Positions 1 through 7,797 of a DNA stretch of 64,000 nt are shown one piece after another (position 1 is the stretch's first letter; each line of letters begins with the position of its first letter). The position numbers and the translations under genes are program-made. Origin of the DNA: Thalassotalea litorea. Its GTDB lineage: Bacteria; Pseudomonadota; Gammaproteobacteria; Enterobacterales; Alteromonadaceae. The notes under the pieces were generated by a model that did not search any database, was not told where the DNA came from, and was given only the letters and a program-made list of their open reading frames with translations. The DNA lies in the NCBI RefSeq assembly GCF_005843925.1, contig NZ_VCBC01000005.1, positions 124,001 through 188,000 on the forward strand, in the 5' to 3' direction.

Positions 1-572
1 TGGCAGACGATGAGTTACCGGTAGGCATTAAGCTGATCCACATTAACAAATGTCCGATTGTTGCGCCGGCCAAAACGTTAACTCAAGAAGATGCGCAGCG
101 ATTAGGGATTGATCGTGAAAAATGTCTGAGTAATTGGCGTTTACTGAAACAGCACACCGCTGAAATTCGTGAAAAATTATCATCTGTTTTTGATCAACGT
201 TACGAAAATAGTAGCGAAGATGCGGAAGTTGCGCTGTATAGCGGAAACTTTTTTAACGACAGCGATAAAGCACAGATGCAGTTAATTCATGAAATGCCGG
301 TTGAGCAACTCGCGACTTACCCGTTTAAATTTCAAGATCCGAGACTTACCACCCTGCTTTTTCGATTCAGAGCCCGGAATTACCCGCAAACTCTGACGGC
401 AGACGAACAACAGCAATGGCAACAGTATTGCCAGAATAAGCTTGCAAATGGTGAAAATGGCTTAAGTTACGACGAATACATGTTAACCATTGAAAACCTT
501 GCCCATGAGCACGAGCAAGACACCCATAAGCTCGCGATCCTCAAAGCCTTGTATCAATACGTAGCAAGTTAA
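1..572 (+). CDS. sbcB: Exodeoxyribonuclease I, C-terminal part (5' end outside window)
   Basis: This is the last roughly 190 residues of exonuclease I, the 3'-5' single-strand DNA exonuclease used in recombination and mismatch repair. The reading frame is open from base 3 and ends with TAA at 570-572. The visible part matches the C-terminal half of E. coli SbcB closely: a GIKLIHINKCP segment, then APAKTL, a GIDREKC segment and a final LLFRFRARNYP helix. These belong to the SH3-like and helical extension that wraps around the DNA. The nuclease DEDD active site lies upstream of the window, so catalytic integrity cannot be judged. The gene converges with the DsbA-like gene 15 bp downstream. Identification is firm; only the 5' part is missing. 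Confidence 0.93.
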   Translation, partial: ADDELPVGIKLIHINKCPIVAPAKTLTQEDAQRLGIDREKCLSNWRLLKQHTAEIREKLSSVFDQRYENSSEDAEVALYSGNFFNDSDKAQMQLIHEMPVEQLATYPFKFQDPRLTTLLFRFRARNYPQTLTADEQQQWQQYCQNKLANGENGLSYDEYMLTIENLAHEHEQDTHKLAILKALYQYVAS

Positions 573-587
573 CCACCATAGTATTAA

Positions 588-1238
588 CTAACACCAACTT
601 GCTTTTGAGGAGTTATTTTGCCGTAACTCCTCAATATTGGCGCGAATGATCCCATAGCCAACATTCCCAAACAGGATCTGTCGTCCCTGATTCATCACTA
701 ACGATGGGCTGCCTTTAATTTTCCAACTTTCACAGGTTTTTCGATCCAACATTAGCGCAGCTATTGCTGCACCACTGTCAATCGCTACCTTAATCTGACC
801 AGATTCAACCCCTTGTTCGTTAACCATTTCATCCAGCACTGCCACCTGACTAATATCTCTGCCGTCGATAAAAAAGGCCTGACGTACCGCAGACAACCAT
901 TTAAGCTCGGCGTTATCGTCAAAAACAATTTGGAAAGCCTTGCCATACAGATGAGCCGGCGCTGATGAGGTAGGTTTACAGGTTTGCCAGATTGATGAGT
1001 GAACACTGAGCTGAAATTGCTCTGCGGCCTGAACAACATGCTCTCGAAAGCCACCGTATCCTCCCTTAGCTTGCCATTGACTTGCCATTTTATCTGCAAC
1101 CGACGCGAAGATCTCGACATAATGATGCGATAAATTTATTTGTTTTAAATAGTCTTGATTAAGCTCGGCAATTCGACGTTCATTAATATACGCCCAAACA
1201 CACAAGACATCGGTGAAATAGTCAATTTTAATCTTCAT
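588..1238 (-). CDS. DsbA-family thioredoxin-fold protein with a degenerate CXXC site
   Basis: The protein has 216 residues if it starts at the ATG at 1238. An upstream ATG at 1250 would add four residues, but MKIKIDYFTDVLC is the family-like start. It resembles the FrnE/2-hydroxychromene-2-carboxylate isomerase branch of the DsbA superfamily: an N-terminal beta strand leading to the active-site helix (DVLCVWAYINERR), a long helical insert, and a C-terminal strand with the cis-proline motif GSPSLV near residue 180. The usual C-P-W-C is C-V-W-A here, so only the first cysteine remains. A classical dithiol oxidase role is therefore unlikely; a glutathione-dependent or isomerase-like role is possible. 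No signal peptide is visible, so it is probably cytoplasmic. The exact substrate is unknown. Confidence 0.8.
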   Translation of the reverse strand: MKIKIDYFTDVLCVWAYINERRIAELNQDYLKQINLSHHYVEIFASVADKMASQWQAKGGYGGFREHVVQAAEQFQLSVHSSIWQTCKPTSSAPAHLYGKAFQIVFDDNAELKWLSAVRQAFFIDGRDISQVAVLDEMVNEQGVESGQIKVAIDSGAAIAALMLDRKTCESWKIKGSPSLVMNQGRQILFGNVGYGIIRANIEELRQNNSSKASWC

Positions 1239-1344
1239 AGAAGTACGCAATAGAGATGTGATTTACTAAGTTTAAATGCGATTTATCGTATTGGTGCATG
1301 ATCAGCTAGTTTTTTTTGGCGTATTGCTTTTACAAAAGTCGGGC

Positions 1345-1374
1345 AATAAAAAGCGCCCGATTTCACTGGACGCT
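1345..1374 (-). terminator. Rho-independent terminator of the 1445-1843 gene
   Basis: On the minus strand AGCGTCC pairs with GGGCGCT (one G-U pair) around a 9-nt loop, followed by TTTTATT. It sits 70 bp after the stop of the membrane-protein gene. Confidence 0.65.
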
Positions 1375-1444
1375 CTAACTAGGGTGTAACGACATTTATG
1401 ACGTTAAATGGCAACTAATATGCAAACGGCCATTGTTAAAATCA

Positions 1445-1843
1445 TCAGCCGTTTGCCATTTGTTGATATTCTGCATAGGCAGGAATTGCAATGGCAGCAA
1501 CAATTCCTAAGACGAAGATACCGAGAATAAGCACAAGCCCCCAAATCGACCAACTTTTCTGAACACGCTGAAAATGCTCTACACTATCCCAACGTTTATT
1601 TTCCCATGCCCACTGCCTGCCCTTAAAGCCGAGGACGATGGCAACTATCAAGCCCACATAAGGGATAAATGCCAATAGTCCAATCCAGGTACGATTACCA
1701 AGAGCCCATATCCAATTCAATAAAAATGCGCCCCAACTCCAGCCTTTAATACCTTCAGGTAATTTTTCAACTTTGCCCTGCCCTGAATTATTCTCTTCAG
1801 CAACAACTAAATCTGATTCTGGTGCTGTATATATTTCTGTCAT
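1445..1843 (-). CDS. Small membrane protein with a pilin-like C-terminal tail
   Basis: I do not recognise a named family for this 132-residue protein. The first 30 residues are acidic and polar. Then comes a tryptophan-rich segment (GWSWGAFLLNWIWALGN), a hydrophobic pair of helices ending in GLIVAIVLGFKGRQWAWEN, a polar stretch, and a last hydrophobic helix from about residue 96 to 125. That last helix reads GIVAAIAIPAYAEYQ, almost the signature of the N-terminal transmembrane helix of type IV pilins, but here it stands at the C-terminus with no prepilin peptidase site before it. The start is supported by AAAGGA 6 nt before the ATG. It is monocistronic, with its own terminator, between the DsbA-like and dehydrogenase genes. 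It is probably an inner-membrane protein of three helices; function unknown. Confidence 0.75.
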   Translation of the reverse strand: MTEIYTAPESDLVVAEENNSGQGKVEKLPEGIKGWSWGAFLLNWIWALGNRTWIGLLAFIPYVGLIVAIVLGFKGRQWAWENKRWDSVEHFQRVQKSWSIWGLVLILGIFVLGIVAAIAIPAYAEYQQMANG

Positions 1844-1900
1844 AATTATTCCTTTTATTGTTATGTTTTTAGTTTCTTACAATATCCTGCTTTAGATTCT

Positions 1901-2779
1901 TCATTTTCTATTTTGTAGTAACGCGATCAAGCTACTGGTGTCCCAACGGTTACCACCAAGCTCCTGAATTTCTTCATAAAAGCCATCAACCATCGTGGTC
2001 ATTGGTAATTGCGCCTGATGTTTTTCTGCTTCACGAAAAGCAATCGCAAGATCCTTGCGCATCCAGTCGACCGCAAACCCAAATTCAAACTCACCGTTAA
2101 CCATAGTTGCGGAGCGATTTTCCATTTGCCAAGAGCCCGCCGCACCTTTTGATATGGTTTCCACTAATTTTTCCGTATCAAGACCGGCACGAGAAGCAAA
2201 ATTGAGCGCTTCCGATAGCCCCTGAACGATACCTGCAATACAGATTTGATTGGCCATTTTCGCTTTTTGACCATCACCAACCGGTCCCATCAGCTGACTA
2301 AAACGCGAATACGCTGCCATAACCGGCGAAACCTTGGCATATGTCTGGGGTTTGCCACCACACATCACCGTAAGCACGCCACTTTCGGCGCCAGCCTGAC
2401 CGCCTGAAACCGGCGCATCAATAAAGCCATTTCCCTGTTTTTCACACAATGCTGCCAGCTTAGTAGCTAACTCTGCAGACGCGGTGGTGTGATCGACCAA
2501 AATGGCACCTGGCTTTAATCCTGCCAAAACCCCATCTTCCCCGTTACACACCGCAAGGACGTCATCATCATTACCCACACAGACAAATACGATATCGCAA
2601 TTAATACTGGCCTGGCGAGGTGTTGGACAGGCACTTCCCTGATATTCTTTTGTCCATGAGTCAGCCTTTGCAGCGCTTCGGTTATACACATTCACCGAAT
2701 AACCGGCCTTTGATAAATGACCGGCCATGGGATAACCCATCACCCCTAATCCAATAAATGCAACGTTACGTATCGTCAT
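1901..2779 (-). CDS. NAD(P)-dependent beta-hydroxyacid dehydrogenase (3-hydroxyisobutyrate dehydrogenase family)
   Basis: The enzyme has 292 residues from the ATG at 2779. A GTG at 2791 is an alternative start that sits right behind a purine run, but the ATG gives the usual family start. The N-terminal Rossmann domain carries the GLGVMGYPMAGHL dinucleotide motif around residue 10. The DAPVSGGQAGAESG substrate loop is near residue 120, and GQKAKMANQ near residue 170 holds the catalytic lysine region. These are the marks of the 3-hydroxyisobutyrate, tartronate semialdehyde and glyoxylate reductase family, which oxidises or reduces small beta-hydroxyacids. The substrate cannot be told from sequence, and no valine-degradation or glycerate genes lie nearby. 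It is divergent from the glutathione peroxidase gene, with only 73 bp between the starts. Confidence 0.88.
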   Translation of the reverse strand: MTIRNVAFIGLGVMGYPMAGHLSKAGYSVNVYNRSAAKADSWTKEYQGSACPTPRQASINCDIVFVCVGNDDDVLAVCNGEDGVLAGLKPGAILVDHTTASAELATKLAALCEKQGNGFIDAPVSGGQAGAESGVLTVMCGGKPQTYAKVSPVMAAYSRFSQLMGPVGDGQKAKMANQICIAGIVQGLSEALNFASRAGLDTEKLVETISKGAAGSWQMENRSATMVNGEFEFGFAVDWMRKDLAIAFREAEKHQAQLPMTTMVDGFYEEIQELGGNRWDTSSLIALLQNRK

Positions 2780-2852
2780 GGTATCTACCACTTCTTTTCA
2801 CTTGATGATAAAAGGTGATAGTGTAAAGAAAATATCTGTCTAAAGGAATGCT

Positions 2853-3335
2853 ATGTCAGCAATTTACGATTACTCGGTCACCAATAACAAAGGTGAAACC
2901 GTGCCAATGTTAAATTATCAAAATAAGGTGCTTTTGATTGTTAACACCGCCAGTGCTTGTGGATTTACTCCACAGTATCAGGGGTTACAAGTACTGTATA
3001 AAAAGTATCAGCAGCAGGGCTTTGAGGTGCTAGCGTTTCCCTGCAATCAATTTGGCAAACAAGAATCCGGCAGTGATGAAGAGATCAAAGGCTTTTGTGA
3101 TTTAAATTTTAATATCGGCTTTGATTTGTTTTCGAAGGTTGATGTAAATGGTGACAATGCCGACCCGTTGTTCACCTATTTGAAAAATGAAGCGAAAGGT
3201 CTGTTGGGTTCAAAAGGGATCAAATGGAACTTTACCAAGTTCTTAGTCAACAAAGATGGCAAGGTGCTAAAACGTTATGGCAGCATGGTAAAGCCAGAAC
3301 AAATCGAAGACGATATCAAACACGCTTTAGCGTAG
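2853..3335 (+). CDS. Glutathione peroxidase family (cysteine type, BtuE-like)
   Basis: A thiol peroxidase of 160 residues, which reduces hydroperoxides with thioredoxin or glutathione. The catalytic tetrad is visible: the peroxidatic cysteine in NTASACGFTPQY (Cys36, where animal enzymes have selenocysteine), Gln70 in FPCNQFGKQE, and Trp125-Asn126 in KWNFTKFLV. A second cysteine in FPCNQ (Cys64) and one in GFCDLN (Cys82) fit the atypical two-cysteine bacterial enzymes that use thioredoxin. No signal peptide is present, so it acts in the cytoplasm. The start has a good AAAGGA Shine-Dalgarno 5 nt upstream. It stands alone, is divergent from the dehydrogenase gene, and is closed by a strong terminator. 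Confidence 0.93.
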   Translation: MSAIYDYSVTNNKGETVPMLNYQNKVLLIVNTASACGFTPQYQGLQVLYKKYQQQGFEVLAFPCNQFGKQESGSDEEIKGFCDLNFNIGFDLFSKVDVNGDNADPLFTYLKNEAKGLLGSKGIKWNFTKFLVNKDGKVLKRYGSMVKPEQIEDDIKHALA

Positions 3336-3356
3336 GTGAATACCTCGTGATCAGAC

Positions 3357-3386
3357 AAAAAGGGAAGCTCACTCGCTTCCCTTTTT
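3357..3386 (+). terminator. Rho-independent terminator after glutathione peroxidase
   Basis: AAAAAGGGAAGC pairs perfectly with GCTTCCCTTTTT around a TCACTC loop. The A-run and T-run on either side allow action in both directions. Confidence 0.85.
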
Positions 3387-3427
3387 CGTTCAAGGATCAG
3401 ATAGTTGTCGAACGCAAAAACAGTTCA

Positions 3428-3444
3428 TTTCAGCAAAGCTGAAA
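3428..3444 (-). terminator. Possible weak terminator of lysC
   Basis: TTTCAGC and GCTGAAA form a 7-bp stem with a 3-nt loop. On the minus strand a T-run (TGTTTTTG) follows only after several bases, so this is a weak candidate. It lies about 58 bp beyond the lysC stop. Confidence 0.35.
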
Positions 3445-3501
3445 CTCCACCCTCAAAACGTATTCTGTCTTGACTCCATCTATTTAGATTGTCATTACAA
3501 A

Positions 3502-4842
3502 TTACACAAACAAGGTATCGTGAAGAGTTTGTACGATTTGCTCCCCTTCCCCTTCTGGAACCAGGAAGCACAAATTATTATCACTGGCACCATGACAAAT
3601 CATCCGCACATTGGCATCAGGGATCGTATCAAACACCCGCGAACCAACGCCACGACTGCGCAACAACTCATTGCCGATGACCGCAACCAGAGACAGATTG
3701 TTTTCCACCTGGACATCACACAACTGTTCCAGCTCTTCAACCACTTTTTCGGTAATCACCGCCTGGGTAGAGCCCTGCGGGTTATCAAACGTTAGCGCCA
3801 CACTGATTTCAGACGTGGTGATCAAATCAACACTTAGTTCGTGACTCGCCAGTATCGCAAACACCTTTGCCAGGAAGCCACTTGCATGTAACATCGCCGG
3901 GCTTTTAACCGTAACCAGAGTCTGCTGACGGCGCAATGCAATTGAACGGTAGGTCGGTTTCGACGCAACGGTTTCCATTATCCGCGTACCACCGGCTTCC
4001 GGTTCACGACTGGAACCAACAAACACGGGAATAGAACTGCGAATGGCTGGGATAAGGGTTGCAGGGTGGAGAATTTTAGCACCAAATGTCGCCATTTCCG
4101 CCGCTTCGCCAAAACTGATTTCACCGATTGCGTGAGCTCGCTTAGCGATACGCGGATCAGTAGTAAAAATACCGACAACATCGGTCCAAATTTGCAAATC
4201 ATCGGCATTGATCGCTTCCGCCAGCAGCGCCGCGCTATAATCCGAACCACCTCGGCCTAGTGTTGTCGTATTACCCAAACCATCACGTCCAATAAAACCT
4301 TGCGTCACCGTCACCACATCTTGTAATTGTGGGCCCAATAAGGTTTGGCTATTGATTTGCAGAGCATCGGTATCGACAACCGCTTTACCATGCAAACTAT
4401 TCGTGGCCATCACATCACGCACATCAAAATACGCACCCGCACAATTTCGTTGACGAAGAACGCGTGCAAACAAACGTGAACTCATTTGTTCACCACAAGA
4501 TAAGATTGCATCGGCGGTTTTTGCAGTTTGCAGAGTATTTTGTTGACCTACCAATTCTGTCAGGTGCGCCAGAATTTCTTCAATTTCATTGCCGGCTTCT
4601 TGCTTTTCGTGAAGCTGGTTAATAATGGCATACTGAATATCAGAAATTTGTTGAATGATTTGTTGTTGTTCAATGCCTGAGAGCAATTGCTGTGACAATG
4701 TGACGAGATGATTGGTAACGCCAGCACTGGCGGAAACCACCACAACTCGAATGTCACTACGATTAATAATGATATTGGCGCAGCGTACCATAGCGTCAAA
4801 ATCCGCTACACTTGTGCCACCAAACTTTGCGACGGTTAACAT
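3502..4842 (-). CDS. lysC: Lysine-sensitive aspartate kinase III
   Basis: Aspartokinase phosphorylates aspartate, the first step towards lysine, threonine, methionine and diaminopimelate. The protein has 446 residues, against 449 for E. coli LysC. KFGGTS at residues 6-11 is the kinase signature. The TLGRGGSDYSAALLAEA motif follows mid-protein. Two ACT domains occupy roughly residues 300-446 (VTVKSPAMLHASGFLAKVF; SLVAVIGNELLRS), where lysine binds. There is no homoserine dehydrogenase domain, so it is the monofunctional LysC type. Expression is very likely under lysine control because a lysine riboswitch lies 150 nt upstream on the same strand. The start is preceded by GGGGGG, and it overlaps the end of a 24-codon leader ORF by 7 nt. 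This suggests translational coupling. Confidence 0.96.
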   Translation of the reverse strand: MLTVAKFGGTSVADFDAMVRCANIIINRSDIRVVVVSASAGVTNHLVTLSQQLLSGIEQQQIIQQISDIQYAIINQLHEKQEAGNEIEEILAHLTELVGQQNTLQTAKTADAILSCGEQMSSRLFARVLRQRNCAGAYFDVRDVMATNSLHGKAVVDTDALQINSQTLLGPQLQDVVTVTQGFIGRDGLGNTTTLGRGGSDYSAALLAEAINADDLQIWTDVVGIFTTDPRIAKRAHAIGEISFGEAAEMATFGAKILHPATLIPAIRSSIPVFVGSSREPEAGGTRIMETVASKPTYRSIALRRQQTLVTVKSPAMLHASGFLAKVFAILASHELSVDLITTSEISVALTFDNPQGSTQAVITEKVVEELEQLCDVQVENNLSLVAVIGNELLRSRGVGSRVFDTIPDANVRMICHGASDNNLCFLVPEGEGEQIVQTLHDTLFV

Positions 4843-4910
4843 GATAGCAACCCCCCAAAATTCGGTTCACAAGTAAAAAATACTGGAGCCAGAGCAATGT
4901 TATTATTCAT
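4836..4910 (-). CDS. 24-codon leader ORF between lysine riboswitch and lysC
   Basis: This small ORF is read directly from the sequence. ATG at 4910 is preceded by AGGGAG with a 7-nt spacer, a better ribosome site than that of lysC itself. The peptide begins MNNNIALAPVFF, contains TCEPNFGG and ends LLSC, with TAA at 4836-4838. The last codons overlap the lysC ATG at 4840-4842 in another frame, so ribosomes finishing it stop on the lysC start. It contains no lysine codon, so it is not a classical lysine attenuation peptide. I infer a coupling leader that passes the riboswitch signal on to lysC. I know of no described homologue, and translation is unproven. Confidence 0.6.
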   Translation of the reverse strand: MNNNIALAPVFFTCEPNFGGLLSC

Positions 4911-4994
4911 GGAAAATCTCCCTAATTAGCTAATACAGCAAGGAAGAGCATGACTGAGCAGAGAAAACGAATAGAATATGAGTTTACCTTTCAG

Positions 4995-5157
4995 CCAGAA
5001 GCCCTCCACCACAATGGTGACAGTTGCAAGGATTCAACCTTAACACCCGAGCAAGACAGTTCCATCACTGTCGTTGCCCTCGGCATTGCGCCCCCTCAAT
5101 AATCGTCAAAGGATATGGTTCCTCAGATCATCTACCTGGCGAATGCGCCTCTTCTGG
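4995..5157 (-). promoter_or_regulatory. Lysine riboswitch (L box) upstream of lysC
   Basis: The minus strand matches the E. coli lysC aptamer closely. P1 is formed by CCAGAAG (5151-5157) and CTTCTGG (4995-5001). The conserved core shows AGAGGCGC, CTGAGGA, TGAGGGGGCGC, ATGCCGAGG, and finally GTGGTGGAG before the closing stem with CTGAAA just after. Internal hairpins such as GACAGTGATGGAACTGTC fit the P3/P4 arms. No strong terminator follows the aptamer. Control is therefore probably at translation, possibly through the leader ORF whose ribosome site starts about 70 nt downstream. High lysine should switch lysC off. Confidence 0.95.
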
Positions 5158-5384
5158 TTGTTTACAAGAACAAATGATATAAATCGGCCGTTTGGCGTTG
5201 TTTTGTAAATAACGAGCCTATTAAAACCGATATAAATCCCGATTGCAATAGACAGATAGACGTCTAAACAAAAAATTTAAAAATGATTGAGTATTCACAA
5301 CATTTTTTCCATTCCTAGTCGATAAAATGGCAAAAACATGCGCAATTACATATAGTTTAATCAAATGAAATGGAAAGGAATAAA

Positions 5385-6140
5385 ATGGATTTCTTTATAC
5401 TAAAAAAAATTATTGCCGGTGTAATTATGCCGTTGCCCATAGTATTCATTTTATTATTTATCGGCATCGCGTTAATCAATAAGCGCCCTAAACTTGCCAA
5501 AAAATTTGCCATCGCCGCAACTTTGTTACTGGCGGTTATTTCATTTATGCCAATAGCGGACAAACTGTTGGTCTTGTACGAACAAGAGTATCCGGTTTTT
5601 AATAACCAATATGGAAAAATCGACAGTATCATTGTCCTCGGTTGCGGTCATACCGCTGACGAGCGATTAAAACCCTCCCAGGAATTAAAACATTGCGCAT
5701 TACAACGTTTAACGGAGGGGATGAGAATACTGCGCGACCAACCACAAGCAACATTATTTACCACCGGCTACAACCCATACGATACGGTTTCAAATGCCGA
5801 AAAATTGAAGCAGGCAGCAATTGAACTTGGCCTGCCAGCAGATAAGATCGTAACGGTTTCTGATCCTAGAGATACCGCTGACGAAGCGGCCATGCTTGCG
5901 CCTCTGGTTAAAGGCACTAGCTTTGTACTGGTCACCAATGCCAATCATATGCCCCGGGCGATGCAGTATTTTATTGATCAAGGGGTCCAGCCGATCCCGG
6001 CCCCAACCGGCTTTTTAGTCAAAGATCCGGAAGGCACCAGTGTTTGGTTTAATCTGGTTCCAGACGCGGCCAATATCTCAAAAACAGAACGGGCATGGCA
6101 TGAAACACTGGGACGCCTTTGGCAATGGCTTCGCAATTAG
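5385..6140 (+). CDS. elyC: Envelope biogenesis factor ElyC (DUF218/YdcF family)
   Basis: The protein has 251 residues from the ATG at 5385, which has AAGGA 6 nt upstream; an ATG at 5370 in the same frame has no ribosome site. Two transmembrane helices occupy the first 60 residues, followed by a DUF218 domain in the periplasm. It matches E. coli ElyC along its length: DSIIVLGCG at the domain start, LFTTGYNP, a DTADEAAMLAPLV segment, VTNANHMPRAMQYF and the C-terminal HETLGRLWQWLRN. In E. coli ElyC is needed for peptidoglycan assembly at low temperature and acts on the undecaprenyl-phosphate lipid carrier pathway. Here it stands alone, divergent from lysC. Confidence 0.9.
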   Translation: MDFFILKKIIAGVIMPLPIVFILLFIGIALINKRPKLAKKFAIAATLLLAVISFMPIADKLLVLYEQEYPVFNNQYGKIDSIIVLGCGHTADERLKPSQELKHCALQRLTEGMRILRDQPQATLFTTGYNPYDTVSNAEKLKQAAIELGLPADKIVTVSDPRDTADEAAMLAPLVKGTSFVLVTNANHMPRAMQYFIDQGVQPIPAPTGFLVKDPEGTSVWFNLVPDAANISKTERAWHETLGRLWQWLRN

Positions 6141-6468
6141 CATCGTAAGGTTTGGCTCTTTGCTTTACCTAGCATGTTGCTCCTAGCGTTGATTTTTATG
6201 TTACTCCCACTTTGCTACTGTGTAGCGCCACGCCTATGAAATCGACAACACTTCCCCAAAAAATTTCGTTAGTTAAAACCACCAATTATTAGTGTATATC
6301 ACAATATTTACATGAGTTTGATAATTGAAAACTCACGGATCTCTCCTCAACCCCTTGTAATACCTCGAATAAAAATATTGGCACATAAGGTGCTATCTAT
6401 TTTAAGTAATTCGCCTTAGTGAATATTTTACTCACTAATTACCAATAATCATTGAAATAGATTGCATC
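6141..6468. other. 328-bp intergenic region before the ABC exporter operon
   Basis: No gene is supported here. The region is AT-rich and should hold the promoter of the exporter operon. An inverted repeat near its right end is listed separately. There is no clear terminator for elyC. Confidence 0.5.
6416..6438. promoter_or_regulatory. Inverted repeat TTAGTGA-N9-TCACTAA upstream of the exporter
   Basis: Two perfect 7-bp arms are separated by 9 AT-rich bases, ending 30 bp before the adaptor start codon. It could be an operator for a dimeric regulator or a leader hairpin. No regulator gene lies beside it. Confidence 0.4.
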
Positions 6469-7722
6469 ATGGACAGAAAAATAGAACGTAAGTCTTACTC
6501 TTGGCAAAAAGCCGCAATGGTGATCATTGCCATTGCCGCCGTCACCTTTGTTGGTCGGCTTTATTCGGCCCAACAATCCGGTAAATCTTTAGCCGTTAGC
6601 CCTCAAAACCTTACCATTTCATCGGTTGAGACCGGTATCTTCGAAGACTATATTCCGATTCGCAGCAAAGTCACACCATTAAAAACGGTGTATTTAGATG
6701 CCGTTGAAGGTGGTCGCGTTGAACAGGTACTCATTGAAGATGGCGCGCTGGTCGAGCCGGGTCAGGCGATCGTGAAACTATCCAATACCCAATTGCAACT
6801 CGATGTGATGCGCAATGAAGCCGCGGTAACGGAGCAACTGAATAATATGCGCAGCATCGAACTTTCTCTGGAGCAAAATAAACTCAGCCATAAGCGCAAT
6901 CTTATTGAAATTAACTACCAGTTAAAACGACTCACCCGGCAGGTTGAGCGCGAGCGCATTGTTTACCAAAAAGGCAGTATTTCCGAAAGTGTGCTGAAAG
7001 AAAATGAAGATCTGCTGGAATATTATCAGCAACGAAAAGTTGTGACATTAGAGAGCCAAACCACCGATACCCGATTACAAGAGCAACAACTGGCGTTTTT
7101 ACAGGAAACCGGTAAGCGCTTGAACGATAGTCTGCAATTTGCTCGCAAGAATATGGAAAACCTCAATATGGCCGCCCCGGTTGCAGGCAAGTTATCCGGG
7201 TTCGATATCGAAGTCGGTCAATCCATTGAACGGGGCGAACGAATCGGTCAAATTGACGATCCGGACAGCTTTAAATTACAAGCCTCGATTGACGAATTTT
7301 ATCTTGAACGTATTGATCTTGGACAGACCGCGGTCATTACTCGCAACCGGAAAAACTACAAATTGCGCGTTTCTAAGATTTATCCGCAAGTAAACAACGG
7401 CCAATTTCGAATCGATTTAGTATTTAGCGAAAATCAACCTTCTGGCATTCGCCGTGGGCAAACATTGCAAACCAAATTAACGCTCGGAGATCCTGCCGAG
7501 GTTGCGTTGATCCCAAATGGTGCCTTCTATCAAGACAGCGGTGGCCATTGGGTGTTTGTGGTAAGCGAAGATGGCAGCAGTGCAATTCGCAGAAATGTTC
7601 GTTTAGGCAGAAGAAACAATCGATTTATTGAAGTCATTGAAGGTCTGGAAGTCAATGAAAAAGTTATTACTTCACCCTATGCAAGTTTTCTCGATATGGA
7701 CAGGTTGAATCTCAAATCCTAA
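6469..7722 (+). CDS. Periplasmic adaptor (membrane fusion protein) of an ABC exporter
   Basis: A HlyD/MacA-like adaptor of 417 residues that links an inner-membrane pump to an outer-membrane channel. One N-terminal transmembrane helix (about residues 14-30) anchors it. A half-lipoyl motif follows near residue 80 (EGGRVEQVLIEDGALVEPG), with a long alpha-helical hairpin from about 110 to 235. The second lipoyl half (MAAPVAGKLSGFDIEVGQ) comes next, then beta-barrel and membrane-proximal domains. It is the first gene of a three-gene set with the ATPase 75 bp downstream and the FtsX-type permease. This arrangement is the MacAB-like layout, but without an outer-membrane TolC gene. The exported substrate is not predictable. 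Confidence 0.9.
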   Translation: MDRKIERKSYSWQKAAMVIIAIAAVTFVGRLYSAQQSGKSLAVSPQNLTISSVETGIFEDYIPIRSKVTPLKTVYLDAVEGGRVEQVLIEDGALVEPGQAIVKLSNTQLQLDVMRNEAAVTEQLNNMRSIELSLEQNKLSHKRNLIEINYQLKRLTRQVERERIVYQKGSISESVLKENEDLLEYYQQRKVVTLESQTTDTRLQEQQLAFLQETGKRLNDSLQFARKNMENLNMAAPVAGKLSGFDIEVGQSIERGERIGQIDDPDSFKLQASIDEFYLERIDLGQTAVITRNRKNYKLRVSKIYPQVNNGQFRIDLVFSENQPSGIRRGQTLQTKLTLGDPAEVALIPNGAFYQDSGGHWVFVVSEDGSSAIRRNVRLGRRNNRFIEVIEGLEVNEKVITSPYASFLDMDRLNLKS

Positions 7723-7797
7723 ATCATGTCACTTAAAAATTAACAAGCTTTAAACCTTATCGCCGTAACAACAGAATTATTAAAAGGAACAACAACC

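Noticed and set aside
3489..3844. Plus-strand frames of 63-91 codons across the lysC 3' end
   Set aside because: They lie opposite lysC, whose protein matches its family along the full length; no ribosome sites or domains.
5163..5300. Promoter for the lysC leader (TTTACA with TTTATA-like box)
   Set aside because: The spacing between the boxes is about 20 bp, too long to call by eye.
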